Positions 9,485-18,489 of a stretch of 64,000 bases of DNA are shown here, piece after piece. The position numbers were made by a program, and so were the translations under genes. The notes under the pieces are model-generated. The model worked only from the letters and a program-made list of their open reading frames with translations, was not told where the DNA came from and did no database searches. This stretch comes from Hymenobacter sp. HSC-4F20 (GTDB taxonomy: Bacteria; Bacteroidota; Bacteroidia; Cytophagales; Hymenobacteraceae). The stretch is from contig NZ_JAHZTD010000002.1 in assembly GCF_019599275.1 (NCBI RefSeq), positions 372,001-436,000 of the forward strand. The letters are read 5' to 3'. The first letter of the stretch is position 1, and each line of letters begins with the position of its first letter.

Positions 9485-9880
9485 TTACCTTACCGTTGCG
9501 GGAGTTTCTTCTTCCTCCACGTAGGTAATGTCGGCGTCGCCCCACAGCTCTTCCAGGCCGTAGAACTGGCGCCGGTCGCGCAGGAAGATGTGTACTACCA
9601 CGTCTACGTAGTCGAGTAGCACCCACTCCCGGTTCATGCGCCCTTCGGTTTGCCAAGGGTTCTGGCCAGTAAGCTTTTCTACCTCCTCTTCTACCGAGCG
9701 GGCAATAGCGTCAATTTGTGTATCTGAAGAAGCCGAGCAGATTATAAAATAATCGGCCACGGCATTTTTAAGGTCTTTAAGATTGAGTACCACGATATCG
9801 GCTGCCTTCTTTTCTTGCATGCCGCGCACTACTACATCTGCCAACTTGTCCGAATCCTGCCGAACCAGGGTACTTTTCAT
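9485..9880 (-). CDS. rsfS: Ribosome silencing factor RsfS
   Basis: A 131-aa protein of the RsfS/Iojap family, which binds L14 on the large ribosomal subunit and blocks subunit joining in starvation. Diagnostic blocks are AADIVVLNLKDLKNAVADYFIIC (core read as DYFIICSASSDTQ), EGRMNREWVLLDYVDVVVHIF and RDRRQFYGLEELWGDA. It lies upstream of ftsH on the same strand and is divergent from birA, the same rsfS-ftsH order as in many Bacteroidota. The start is the ATG at 9880; the two divergent coding regions are only a few bases apart. Confidence 0.96.
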   Translation of the reverse strand: MKSTLVRQDSDKLADVVVRGMQEKKAADIVVLNLKDLKNAVADYFIICSASSDTQIDAIARSVEEEVEKLTGQNPWQTEGRMNREWVLLDYVDVVVHIFLRDRRQFYGLEELWGDADITYVEEEETPATVR

Positions 9881-9886
9881 GGGGTA

Positions 9887-10684
9887 TTGTTAGGTTTGAA
9901 CGTCACAAAGTACGAAAAACAGGTGGAGGCTATATACCCCCAAACGCTCTTCACGGGCCAACAGCTTGTCTGGCTGCCCGAATGCCCCTCGACGAACACC
10001 GAGGCACAGCAACTGGCTGTCCAAAACCGGGCCACGGATGGTTGCTGCGTAATTACCGACAAACAGACCGCCGGCCGGGGCCAACGGGGCAACCAGTGGG
10101 AAGCCGCGCCCGGCGAAAACCTGACGCTGTCAGTGGTCTGGCGCCCAACTTTTCTGGCGGCTACCGACCAGTTTCTGCTCAGCCAAGCCGTAGCCTTGGC
10201 CGTACATGACTGGCTGACAACCTTGCTTGGCCCCGACCCGGCGCTACGGGTTAAGTGGCCAAACGATATTTTCTTCGGTAGTCAGAAGCTAGGAGGCATT
10301 CTGATTGAGAACACACTTAGCGGCGCGAAGATTCAGCATAGCATCGTAGGAATTGGATTAAATATTAATCAGCAACAGTTTGGGGTGCCTACGGCTACTT
10401 CTCTGAGCCGCCTAACAAATCGGGTCTACATGCTCCCAACCCTGGCCGCTCGGCTGCTGGAGAGCCTGGAGCGGCGCTACCTGCAGCTGCGGGCGGGTAA
10501 AATCAGCCAGCTGCGCACAGAGTATCTACGGGTGCTGTACCGCTTTCAGGAAGAACACGAGTATGAATCTGCCGGCCAGCGTTTTCGGGGACAAATAGTG
10601 GGGGTAGATGAGGCCGGGCGCTTAGCAGTTGCCAGCCGGGGCCACCTGCATTATTTTGACTTAAAGCAGATTCGCTACCTATAA
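9887..10684 (+). CDS. birA: Biotin--[acetyl-CoA-carboxylase] ligase
   Basis: Attaches biotin to the carboxyl carrier protein of acetyl-CoA carboxylase. The catalytic blocks are CPSTNTEAQ, the biotin/AMP-binding TAGRGQRGNQW, VKWPNDIFF and KLGGILIEN, followed by VGIGLNIN and a C-terminal SH3-like domain. It lacks an N-terminal helix-turn-helix, so it is a monofunctional ligase rather than a repressor. No ATG exists between the rsfS start and the first conserved block: the only upstream ATG (9815) lies deep inside rsfS. TTG codons at 9887 or 9896 are therefore the likely starts; I give 9887, about 265 aa, with uncertainty of a few codons. Confidence 0.92.
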   Translation: MLGLNVTKYEKQVEAIYPQTLFTGQQLVWLPECPSTNTEAQQLAVQNRATDGCCVITDKQTAGRGQRGNQWEAAPGENLTLSVVWRPTFLAATDQFLLSQAVALAVHDWLTTLLGPDPALRVKWPNDIFFGSQKLGGILIENTLSGAKIQHSIVGIGLNINQQQFGVPTATSLSRLTNRVYMLPTLAARLLESLERRYLQLRAGKISQLRTEYLRVLYRFQEEHEYESAGQRFRGQIVGVDEAGRLAVASRGHLHYFDLKQIRYL

Positions 10685-11031
10685 GTACCTCTGGCAGCAG
10701 ATACCGAGCTGCGAGAGCAGTAACGCCGCCAAGCGTAAATAGCCCACGCCCTCTACCCTGGTTGCGTGAAGGTCAAGCAGTAATTCTATACAATTTTAGT
10801 ATCTTCACCTTCAACTATTTACTGACAGGTAGCGTAAGTTTACTTAAACTGCGTGCAACCTTCTATTCCACCAGAGCATCTGGCTGACAAGCTTGCTCTG
10901 GAAACAAGGCATGGTAGTTGTTTTTCTGGCTGGTGGCCGCAGCTGCTGCCGCTTTGTCTAGTTTAAGACAATCGTATTACCTGACACTCCCGCCTGGCTT
11001 GTCTGGGCGCCCCAACCATCGTCTGAATGTC
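10685..11031. other. Intergenic region, no feature recognised
   Basis: About 350 bp between birA and the small T9SS cargo gene. It contains an AT-rich patch around 10780-10845 and no convincing hairpin terminator after birA. The frame of the downstream protein is open through 10918, but that extension has no signal-peptide character and is treated as noncoding. A promoter for the downstream gene should lie here, but no clear TAnnTTTG element was seen. Confidence 0.4.
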
Positions 11032-11487
11032 ATGAAATTTACTACGCGCTTTTTCCCTGTACTGCTGCTGCTACTGTGGCAACTGCCGCTGCTAGCCGCC
11101 ACAGTCCGGCTAAAAACTACTGCCAGCACCGCTCGCCTAACCACCGTGAAGCCATGGCAACAGGTAAATCCGGGCGCACCTACTCCAACGACGTCGTTAT
11201 CGTCGTCGGTAGCAGCCAAAATGCTGGCTCCTGCCCTGTCGGTTTACCCAAACCCGTCGCGGGGGCTGATTACGGTTTCGGTAGGTCAGAAACTGTCTTG
11301 GGGCGACTACAAGCTGCGCCTGAGCAACATCATCGGGCGGGAAGTGCGGAGTGTGCTGCTGCGCCCCGAAGCCGCCGATGGCGGCATGAGCCTAAACTTA
11401 TCGGACCTGCCGCCTGGTATGTATTTCTACAGCTTAGTGCAGAACGACAAGGTTGTTTCTACCAAACGGTTGGTATTGCAGAACTAA
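11032..11487 (+). CDS. Small secreted protein with T9SS type A sorting domain
   Basis: A 151-aa secreted protein. The signal peptide is MKFTTRFFPVLLLLLWQLPLLAA, followed by a Thr/Ser-rich linker of about 50 residues. The C-terminal ~80 residues (LSVYPNPSRGLITVSV, LRLSNIIGREV, LPPGMYFYSLV, KRLVLQN) are a complete T9SS sorting domain with the usual YPNP opening. There is essentially no cargo domain beyond the linker, so the mature protein is little more than a tagged peptide; such minimal cargos are of unknown use. The start at 11032 was chosen for its signal peptide. A terminator follows directly. Confidence 0.85.
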   Translation: MKFTTRFFPVLLLLLWQLPLLAATVRLKTTASTARLTTVKPWQQVNPGAPTPTTSLSSSVAAKMLAPALSVYPNPSRGLITVSVGQKLSWGDYKLRLSNIIGREVRSVLLRPEAADGGMSLNLSDLPPGMYFYSLVQNDKVVSTKRLVLQN

Positions 11488-11510
11488 GTTTTCTTTATCG
11501 TCAGTACGCA

Positions 11511-11540
11511 AAGCAGCCTGCCCCCAGGCTGCTTTTTTTG
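11511..11540 (+). terminator. Rho-independent terminator
   Basis: AGCAGCCTG and CAGGCTGCT form a 9-bp stem around a short C-rich loop, followed by a run of T. It lies 24 bp after the T9SS cargo stop codon. Confidence 0.9.
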
Positions 11541-11614
11541 TATCCCTGAGCGGAGCCGGCCAAAAACTGGCGAACCAGGCGCAACCTCGCTGCCGCCTCT
11601 CGCTACTTATTCTC

Positions 11615-11622
11615 TACTTTTG
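11615..11622 (+). promoter_or_regulatory. Possible -7 element upstream of the DUF2723 gene
   Basis: TACTTTTG fits the Bacteroidota -7 consensus TAnnTTTG and lies about 80 bp before the ATG at 11704. No matching TTG -33 element is visible at the usual distance, so confidence is low. Confidence 0.35.
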
Positions 11623-11703
11623 ATCTTTCACTGATTTCTTTCCGGACCTAAAACCCCGTCGTTCAGCAGCGGGCTGGCCGTGGTCAGCCTCACTTTATTT
11701 CCT

Positions 11704-14694
11704 ATGCGGAGTTACAAAAGCCTGAATAACCTAGTTGGGTGGCTGGTATTTGCCCTTGCCACCCTCACCTACCTACTCACCCTGGAGCCCACGGCCTCGT
11801 TCTGGGACTGCGGCGAGTTCATTGCCTGCTCCTACAAGCTGCTGGTGCCCCACCCACCCGGCGCCCCTACCTTCCTGCTGCTGGGCCGGCTGTTTTCCTT
11901 GCTTTCCTTTGGCGATTTAACCAAAGTATCGGTGCTGGTAAACGCATTGTCGGCGCTCAGCTCCTCGTTTACGGTGCTCTTCCTGTTCTGGATTATCACC
12001 ATGCTGGCCAAAAAGCTGGTGCTGCACCGGCCCGGTATGCACGACGACCGGAACCTGGAGCCTACCCCCGGCCAGACCCTGCTGATTCTGGGAGCCGGCG
12101 CGGTAGGCGCCCTAGCCTACGCCTTTTCCGATTCGTTCTGGTTTAATGCCGTGGAGGCGGAGGTGTACGCCATGTCGTCGTTGTGCACGGCGGCGGTGGT
12201 GTGGCTCATGCTGAAGTGGGAAAACCGCGCTGATGAGGCCGATTCGGACCGGTGGCTGGTGCTCATTGCCTACGTCATCGGCCTCAGCATTGGAGTACAC
12301 TTGCTGAACCTGCTGGCTATTCCGGCCCTGGGCTTCATTTACTACTACCGCCGCACCCAGAACCCCACTACCACGGGCGGCATCATCACGCTGGTGGTGA
12401 GCAGCGTAATTGTGGGCCTGATTCTGGCGGGCATCATTCCCGGCTTGCCTACCCTGGCCGGCGCTTTCGAGGTGTTCTTCATCAACACGTTCGGTCTGCC
12501 CTTTAACACCGGGCTGGTAATTTTCCTGCTAGTGTTCGTGGGCCTGCTGTGGTTTGGCTTCCGGCAGTCGTTTCAGCGCCGCAGCCGCTTGCTCAACACC
12601 GTGATGCTGAGCTTCGTGTTCATCCTGATTGGCTACTCCAGCTACCTGATTGTGCCGATCCGCAGCTCCTACCACCCCACCATCAACGAAAACGCCCCCG
12701 AAGATGTGTTGTCCTTCGTGAGCTACCTGAAGCGGGAGCAGTACGGCGACCGGCCCCTGCTCTACGGGCCGCAGTTTAATGCCCAGCCCATCGGCCAGGA
12801 AGACGGCGCCCCGCGCTACGTGCGCCAGGGCGACCGGTACGTGGTGGCCGAGTACCGCCCCGAGATTCAGTATGCCCCGGAGGATAAGATGCTGCTGCCC
12901 CGCCTCTACAGCAACGACCCGCTCCACCTCTACAACTACAAGAAGTGGGTGGATATCCAGGACGGCCAGAAGCCCACTATGGGCCAGAACCTGTCCTTCC
13001 TGTTCAAGTACCAGATGGGCCACATGTTCTGGCGCTACTTCATGTGGAACTACGTGGGCCGCGAAGGCGACATTCAGCAGTCGGGCATTCTGTGGGGTAG
13101 CCGCGCCGGCGCGGGCCTACCCGAGCGCATCGCCGACAGCCCCGCTCGCAACGCCTTCTTTGCCCTGCCCCTGATTCTGGGTTTGCTGGGCCTGTTTTTC
13201 CACGTGCGCCGCGACGGCCGCAATGCCTTCATTGTAGGCTTGCTGTTCCTGTTCACCGGCTTGGCCATTGTGCTCTACCTGAACCAGCCGCCCATTGAGC
13301 CCCGCGAGCGGGACTACACCTTTGCCGGCGCCACGTTTGCCTTTGCCATCTGGATTGGCCTGGGCGTGCTGGCCCTGGCTGATTTGCTGGAGAAGGTAGT
13401 GAAGTCGGAAACGGCGCGGGCCGGGGTAGTAACGCTGCTGGGCCTGGTAGTACCCGGTATCATGGTGGCGCAGGGCTGGGACGACCACGACCGCTCGGAC
13501 CGCTACAACTCCGTCGATTCGGCCAAGAACTTGCTGAACTCCCTGGCCCCCAACGCCATTCTGTTCACCAACGGCGACAACGACACCTTCCCGCTCTGGT
13601 ACGCTCAGGAAGTGGAAGGTGTGCGGACTGACGTACGCGTGGCCGTGCTCAGCTACCTGAACACCGACTGGTACATCGACCAGATGAAGCGCCGCTCCTA
13701 CCAGTCGCAGCCGCTGCCTATTTCGATGGAGAATGCCAACTACAAGCAAGGCACCAACGACTACCTTCCCTACGCCGAGAACCCCTCGGTCAAGGAAATT
13801 GACGTGCGCCAGTTCATGCAGTTGGTGGAGCAGAACAGCCCCCTACTGCAAGTGAGCTACGGCGACGGCTCGAAGTCCCTGCTGTCATTCCCGGCCCGTA
13901 AATTCTACCTGCCCATCGACACGGCCGCCGTGGAGAAAATGGGCATCATCCCGGCTGACCGCCGCGCCCAGCTAGTGCCGCGCATGGAGTGGGAAGTGGG
14001 CAAGAGCGCCATTGAAAAGAAAAGCTTGGTGATTCTCGACATTCTGGCCACCAACAACTGGCAGCGCCCGGTGTACTTCTCGAGCACCGTGGACTCGCGC
14101 GACTTCATGGGGTTGCAGCCCTATTTCCAGCTCGATGGTATGGCCTACCGCATCCTGCCCGCCAAAGACCCGACCTACGACCCCAAAGGCGGCAGTGAGG
14201 AAGGGTACGTGGCCACGGAGCTGATGTACAATAACCTGATGAAGAAATTCGCGTTCCGGGGCCTCAACAACCCGAACATCTTCTACGACGAGAACAACCT
14301 GCGCTTCCCGGCTAACTACCGCGACAAGTTCTCGCGCCTGGCTAACGCCCTGCTTGCCCAAGGTGACAAAGCACGCGCCAAGCAAGTGCTCGACAAAGCC
14401 TTCGAAGTAATGCCCGACAAAGCCATTCCGTACGATTACTACGTGCCGCAGTTTATTCCGGCCCTGGTAGCCGTGGGCGAACAGCAGCGCGCCAACGAAA
14501 TCATGGACACGATGACCGGCCGCGCCGAGCGGGCCCTGGCCTATTACAGCACCCACAACAGCGCCCTCTTCGACCAGGAATTCCAGACTTACCTGATGTC
14601 GCTGAATAGCATTGGCCGCGCCGCCGAGCAGATTGGTGACCAGCAGCGGGCTACCAAGGCCATCAGCCTGCTTCAGCAGTACTACCAGCGCTAA
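11704..14694 (+). CDS. DUF2723 family multi-spanning membrane protein (O-mannosyltransferase-like)
   Basis: A 996-aa inner-membrane protein with about a dozen hydrophobic segments in the first ~580 residues and a large soluble C-terminal part with TPR-like helices. The opening pattern (GWLVFALATLTYLLTLEPTASFWDCGEF, core EPTASFWDCGEFIACSYKL) with PHPPGAPTFLLLGRLFSLL is characteristic of DUF2723, a GT-C-like fold thought to transfer sugars from lipid carriers to exported proteins or glycans; the substrate is unknown. The acidic pair in the first periplasmic loop (WDCGE) occupies the expected catalytic position for this fold. The start is the ATG at 11704 (MRSYKSLNNL) rather than an upstream GTG at 11680. 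It is flanked by terminators and appears monocistronic. Confidence 0.9.
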   Translation: MRSYKSLNNLVGWLVFALATLTYLLTLEPTASFWDCGEFIACSYKLLVPHPPGAPTFLLLGRLFSLLSFGDLTKVSVLVNALSALSSSFTVLFLFWIITMLAKKLVLHRPGMHDDRNLEPTPGQTLLILGAGAVGALAYAFSDSFWFNAVEAEVYAMSSLCTAAVVWLMLKWENRADEADSDRWLVLIAYVIGLSIGVHLLNLLAIPALGFIYYYRRTQNPTTTGGIITLVVSSVIVGLILAGIIPGLPTLAGAFEVFFINTFGLPFNTGLVIFLLVFVGLLWFGFRQSFQRRSRLLNTVMLSFVFILIGYSSYLIVPIRSSYHPTINENAPEDVLSFVSYLKREQYGDRPLLYGPQFNAQPIGQEDGAPRYVRQGDRYVVAEYRPEIQYAPEDKMLLPRLYSNDPLHLYNYKKWVDIQDGQKPTMGQNLSFLFKYQMGHMFWRYFMWNYVGREGDIQQSGILWGSRAGAGLPERIADSPARNAFFALPLILGLLGLFFHVRRDGRNAFIVGLLFLFTGLAIVLYLNQPPIEPRERDYTFAGATFAFAIWIGLGVLALADLLEKVVKSETARAGVVTLLGLVVPGIMVAQGWDDHDRSDRYNSVDSAKNLLNSLAPNAILFTNGDNDTFPLWYAQEVEGVRTDVRVAVLSYLNTDWYIDQMKRRSYQSQPLPISMENANYKQGTNDYLPYAENPSVKEIDVRQFMQLVEQNSPLLQVSYGDGSKSLLSFPARKFYLPIDTAAVEKMGIIPADRRAQLVPRMEWEVGKSAIEKKSLVILDILATNNWQRPVYFSSTVDSRDFMGLQPYFQLDGMAYRILPAKDPTYDPKGGSEEGYVATELMYNNLMKKFAFRGLNNPNIFYDENNLRFPANYRDKFSRLANALLAQGDKARAKQVLDKAFEVMPDKAIPYDYYVPQFIPALVAVGEQQRANEIMDTMTGRAERALAYYSTHNSALFDQEFQTYLMSLNSIGRAAEQIGDQQRATKAISLLQQYYQR

Positions 14695-14716
14695 GCCGCA
14701 CGGTTTTTGCCGCTAG

Positions 14717-14750
14717 GAAGCCGACTCCGGAAACGGGGCCGGCTTCTTTC
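14717..14750 (+). terminator. Probable terminator after the DUF2723 gene
   Basis: GAAGCCG pairs with CGGCTTC around a loop of about 16 bases, followed by TTT. It lies 22 bp after the stop. The short T run makes it moderate. Confidence 0.6.
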
Positions 14751-14800
14751 GTTAGAACGCCTACCTTGAAGCCCTCCTACCTCTCTATCCTTTCCCTACT

Positions 14801-16015
14801 GTGAAGCCTTTTTACCTGCTGCTAGTTGTATTGTTGGGCTTGGGCAGTTCCCTCTGCCTCCAGGCTGCACCGCGCCGGGACTTTGCCACCCAGTACCGTC
14901 CGGAACGGCGCATCATTGTGGATACCCGGCGGGAAGGTGACAGCGTGCGGCTGTACCTGCGGTTTCCGAGCCGTGCACTCATCCGACGCGGCTTTCCCCT
15001 GCACGTGGCCTTGTGGGCCGATTACGATGCCAAGCGCACCATCTGGCAGGATACCGTTTGGCAGTTTACCCGTCGGTTGCGACAGGACGGCGAAGGTATC
15101 CGCTTAGACTTTTGCCTGCCAGCGCAGCGCCTGCGGGCCGGGCAGGTGCTCAGCCTGGCGGCTGGCCCGGCCGACGAGGCCGCTTCGGGCGAGGCGGCGT
15201 GGCTGCGCCTGACCCCGGAGCATCTTTCCCGCTCCTTTATCCTGACGGATTCCGTAGGCCAGCCACTGCTACGCCACTACGTGCGGGCCGGGGAGCCCTT
15301 CATGCTTGACTGCTATGGCGCCGACCTGAACGTGCACGCTTACCGCTATCCGCTCAGTTCATTGGCCGCCGCCCCGCCCATGACCAGCCCCGGGGCTATG
15401 CCTACTCAACCCCGCAAGCTGAGCGTCCAGGACTCCGTGCTGTACCGGGCGGGCAGCTTACTGCGTTTTCAGCCGGGCCTGTACTTACTACGGGTACGTG
15501 AGGGAGAGCCCCGTAGCGGCTTGCTGGTAGAGGAAAATACCTTTCCGGCCCTCACCTCTGCCGACGAGCTGATTGCCCCGCTGATTTACCTGACTACCTC
15601 CGTGGAGCGCAAAAAGCTGTTCGACGCGCCCGAGCCCAAGAAAGCTGTGGATCAATTCTGGCTGACGGTGGCCGGTAACAACCAGACTATTGCCCGCCAG
15701 TTGATTCGCACCTACTACGGCCGGGTGCAGGAAGCCAACCAGTTTTTTTCGGCGCACAAAGCCGGCTGGTTATCTGACCGGGGGCTGTTGTACCTGGTAC
15801 TAGGGCCGCCGGAAAGCGTATACCGGGAGAGCGGCGAGGAGCGGTGGGTATACCGGGCCGACCAGGGTAGGGGCGGAACCTTCGTGTTCCGCGCTAAACC
15901 CAGTACCTTTGCTCCTGATAACTATGAACTGGTGCGCCGCCCCGAGTACGAACAACTCTGGTATGCCGCCGTGGAGCAATGGAGAAAAGGACGAACCGCC
16001 CGCCCCGGCCGCTAA
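14801..16015 (+). CDS. GWxTD domain-containing protein
   Basis: A 404-aa exported protein with a signal peptide (KPFYLLLVVLLGLGSSLCLQAA) directly after a GTG start at 14801. The C-terminal domain carries the family signature AGWLSDRGLLYLVLGPPESV, which here reads GWxSD in place of GWxTD, followed by ERWVYR and FVFRAK strands. The family is widespread in Bacteroidota and Acidobacteriota and has no firmly known role. The middle part is beta-rich. The gene overlaps the start of rlmB by 37 bp, so the two are probably cotranscribed. No in-frame ATG precedes the signal peptide. Confidence 0.85.
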   Translation: MKPFYLLLVVLLGLGSSLCLQAAPRRDFATQYRPERRIIVDTRREGDSVRLYLRFPSRALIRRGFPLHVALWADYDAKRTIWQDTVWQFTRRLRQDGEGIRLDFCLPAQRLRAGQVLSLAAGPADEAASGEAAWLRLTPEHLSRSFILTDSVGQPLLRHYVRAGEPFMLDCYGADLNVHAYRYPLSSLAAAPPMTSPGAMPTQPRKLSVQDSVLYRAGSLLRFQPGLYLLRVREGEPRSGLLVEENTFPALTSADELIAPLIYLTTSVERKKLFDAPEPKKAVDQFWLTVAGNNQTIARQLIRTYYGRVQEANQFFSAHKAGWLSDRGLLYLVLGPPESVYRESGEERWVYRADQGRGGTFVFRAKPSTFAPDNYELVRRPEYEQLWYAAVEQWRKGRTARPGR

Positions 16016-16911
16016 CTGAGCGCCGCCAATTTTTTGATTCCGAAAACCGCCCGGTGCCCACCCGGCGGCCGGCTCCGCGCGCCGAAGAAGGCCGCGGCGA
16101 AGGCAGCCGCTTTGAGGGCGACCGGCCAGACAAGCCGCGCTACCCTCACCGCCCGGCCCAAGACCGCAGCATCGACATGATTTTTGGGTTGCGACCCATT
16201 CTGGAAGCGCTGAACGCGGGTCGTACCCTGGACAAGATTTTCTTGCTGCGCGGCACCAAGAACTCCATGACCCAGGATATTACGGCCCTGGCTAAAACGG
16301 CCAATATCCCGGTGTCGATGGTGCCCATTGAAAAGCTCGACGGCATCACCCGCAAAAATCACCAGGGCGCAGTGGCCTACGTTTCGCCGATTGACTACAT
16401 GCCCCTGGACAGCATTCTGGCCGGCTTGTACGAAGAAGGCAAAACCCCGCTGCTGCTGGTACTGGACCGTATTACCGACGTGCGCAACTTCGGTTCCATT
16501 GCCCGCAATGCCGAGTGCATGGGCGTGCATGCCATTGTGGTGCCCAGCCGGGGAGCAGCCCAGGTCAATGGCGATGCTCTAAAAACGTCAGCCGGCGCCC
16601 TCAACCTGATTCCGGTGTGCCGGGAGCCCAACCTAAAGGAAACCCTGACTTTCCTGCGCGAGTCGGGGGTGCAGATAGTGGCTTGCACGGAGAAATCGGA
16701 TGCCAGTCTGGAAGCCGAAACCGTAGACCTGACCGGCCCGCTGGCCGTGCTGATGGGTAGCGAAGAGGACGGCATCAGCCCTGAGTACCTACGCCTCGCC
16801 GACCACAAGCTGCGCATTCCTATGGCCGGCCAGATCAGTTCCCTAAACGTGTCCGTTGCTAGCGGCATTATGCTCTACGAAGTGCTACGGCAGCGGTTGG
16901 TGAAGAAGTAG
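15979..16911 (+). CDS. rlmB: 23S rRNA (guanosine-2'-O-)-methyltransferase RlmB
   Basis: SpoU-family SAM methyltransferase (310 aa) expected to methylate the 2'-OH of G2251 in the 23S peptidyl-transferase loop. An Arg/Pro-rich, probably disordered N-terminal tail of about 70 residues precedes the substrate-binding domain (DMIFGLRPILEALNAGRTLD). The trefoil-knot motifs follow: VLDRITDVRNFGSIARNAEC, LMGSEEDGISPEYL and ISSLNVSVASGIMLYEVLRQ (its core). The ATG at 15979 lies within the end of the upstream GWxTD gene; the tail's coding is shared with that overlap. A strong terminator follows between rlmB and the convergent manC. Confidence 0.95.
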   Translation: MEKRTNRPPRPLTERRQFFDSENRPVPTRRPAPRAEEGRGEGSRFEGDRPDKPRYPHRPAQDRSIDMIFGLRPILEALNAGRTLDKIFLLRGTKNSMTQDITALAKTANIPVSMVPIEKLDGITRKNHQGAVAYVSPIDYMPLDSILAGLYEEGKTPLLLVLDRITDVRNFGSIARNAECMGVHAIVVPSRGAAQVNGDALKTSAGALNLIPVCREPNLKETLTFLRESGVQIVACTEKSDASLEAETVDLTGPLAVLMGSEEDGISPEYLRLADHKLRIPMAGQISSLNVSVASGIMLYEVLRQRLVKK

Positions 16912-16928
16912 ATAGCGGAAGAAATACT

Positions 16929-16977
16929 AAACCGGCCGTCGTCCTTCGCTCTGCTTAGGACGACGGCCGGTTTTTGT
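16929..16977. terminator. Bidirectional terminator between rlmB and manC
   Basis: A perfect 16-bp inverted repeat, AAACCGGCCGTCGTCC and its complement, flanks a 13-base loop and is followed by TTTTT on the plus strand. It sits between convergent genes and could end both transcripts. Confidence 0.9.
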
Positions 16978-16997
16978 TCCTAGCCTTTATTCTAATC

Positions 16998-18125
16998 CTA
17001 ATTATATCCTACCCCCTTCTTGGACTTGACGTCGGCGACAAATTCTTTTACCCGCTGCTCTTCGGTGCGCTTGCAGATAAGCAGCACGTTGTCGTACTCG
17101 GCCACGATATAGCCTTCCAGACCCTGCACTACCACCAAGCGCTCCGTGGGGGTTTTAATTACGCACTCCTTGGTGTCGTAGAGCAGGGCATTGCCATCGA
17201 CTACATTCTCATCGGCGTCGTGTTGGCCCATGCGGTGCAAGGAGTCCCAGGTGCCCAGGTCGCTCCAGCCGAAGTCGGCGGGTAGCACGTACACATTATC
17301 AGCTTTTTCCATCACGCCGTAGTCGATGCTGATATTGCGGCAGCGCGTGTAAGCCCGGGAAATAAAGTCTTCCTCCTGCGCGGTGCCCAGTTCGGCCCAG
17401 CCTTCGTCGAACACCTCGGCAATATCGCTCAGATACTGGTGGAACGCATGAATAATGGCATCAGCCCGCCACACAAACAGACCCGAGTTCCACAGAAACT
17501 CGCCGCTAGCCACGAACATCTTGGCCAGCTCCAGATTTGGCTTTTCGGTGAAGGTTTTCACCTTGCGTAGGCTGCGCGGAAATACGCCATCCTCGTGGCC
17601 AGGAGTTGTCTGGACGTGCTCGGGCTGCACAGGCTCATCGATGAACTGAATGTAGCCGTAGCCTGTGTCAGGGCGGGAAGGCTGAATACCGAGCGTGATA
17701 AGCACGTTATGAGTGCAGGCACCCGCCACCGCCGTGCGAATGGCCGCCCGGAAGTTTTCCTCGTGCATCACGGCATGGTCAGCCGGCGTTACGATGATAA
17801 TGGCCTCTGGGTCGCGTTGGGCAATGCGGTAGCTGGCGTAAGCAATGCAGGGGGCCGTATTGCGGCCAATGGGCTCCCCCAGAATCTGGTCGGCGGGCAG
17901 TTCCGGCAGGTGCTGGTGCACCAACTCGGTATAGTCGCGGTTGGTCACCACAAATACGTTATTGGCCGGGCAAATTCCGCGGAACCTGTCTACCGTTAGC
18001 TGGAGCATGGAGCGCCCCAGGCCCAATACATCATGAAACTGCTTGGGATGATGGGTGCGGCTAAAGGGCCAGAAACGGCTGCCAATGCCGCCGGCCATCA
18101 CCACGAGGTAAGTATGCTGTTCCAT
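16998..18125 (-). CDS. manC: Mannose-1-phosphate guanylyltransferase
   Basis: Makes GDP-mannose from mannose-1-phosphate and GTP for polysaccharide and glycoprotein synthesis. The nucleotidyltransferase signature MAGGIGSRFWPFSRTHHPKQF is at the N-terminus (core GGIGSRFWP..HPKQF), with EPIGRNTAPCIAYA, VTPADHAV, FTEKP and WNSGLFVWRAD downstream, and DFGWSDLGTWDSLH near residue 290. At 375 aa it lacks the cupin phosphomannose isomerase domain found in bifunctional homologues. The start ATG at 18125 is unambiguous. The neighbour kdsD, on the same strand, also supplies an envelope sugar. Confidence 0.95.
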   Translation of the reverse strand: MEQHTYLVVMAGGIGSRFWPFSRTHHPKQFHDVLGLGRSMLQLTVDRFRGICPANNVFVVTNRDYTELVHQHLPELPADQILGEPIGRNTAPCIAYASYRIAQRDPEAIIIVTPADHAVMHEENFRAAIRTAVAGACTHNVLITLGIQPSRPDTGYGYIQFIDEPVQPEHVQTTPGHEDGVFPRSLRKVKTFTEKPNLELAKMFVASGEFLWNSGLFVWRADAIIHAFHQYLSDIAEVFDEGWAELGTAQEEDFISRAYTRCRNISIDYGVMEKADNVYVLPADFGWSDLGTWDSLHRMGQHDADENVVDGNALLYDTKECVIKTPTERLVVVQGLEGYIVAEYDNVLLICKRTEEQRVKEFVADVKSKKGVGYN

Positions 18126-18489
18126 CGAAGCCGAAGGTAAAGTTCACAGATAAGAGAAAGGAACGTGCTGGGTAAAAAGCCAAAGTAGGGAAATCTAACC
18201 TCTTAAAAAGAAGTCAAGCTTCTTACGGCAGGCTAATTATGTGCTAGGCCATCTTCGGGCAATGATAGCGGAATATTCTTTATATATAATAATTCTCTTA
18301 AATTATTTGATTTTACTCATCAAAACATAACATTTGCTTCCTCCATACCTCTACCTAACCCCTTGTCTGCCAGCCGTGTTGGCTTAAGCTTCTCTCTGCA
18401 AGACAGCTTACCGCGCGAAATACCAGTAATGGCTGCTGTAGCAGAGGTTGCCCGTGCGGCCACGGCACGCAAACGTTCTTGCAGATCTA
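18126..18489. other. Intergenic region between kdsD and manC
   Basis: About 365 bp with an AT-rich patch around 18270-18340 that stands out from the surrounding GC-rich DNA. It should hold the manC promoter, but no element matching both -33 and -7 consensus was found. No hairpin terminator for kdsD was identified. Confidence 0.4.

Noticed and set aside
12529..13749. Long open frames antisense to the DUF2723 gene
   Set aside because: They mirror the codon periodicity of the real gene and have His/Val-rich nonsense composition.
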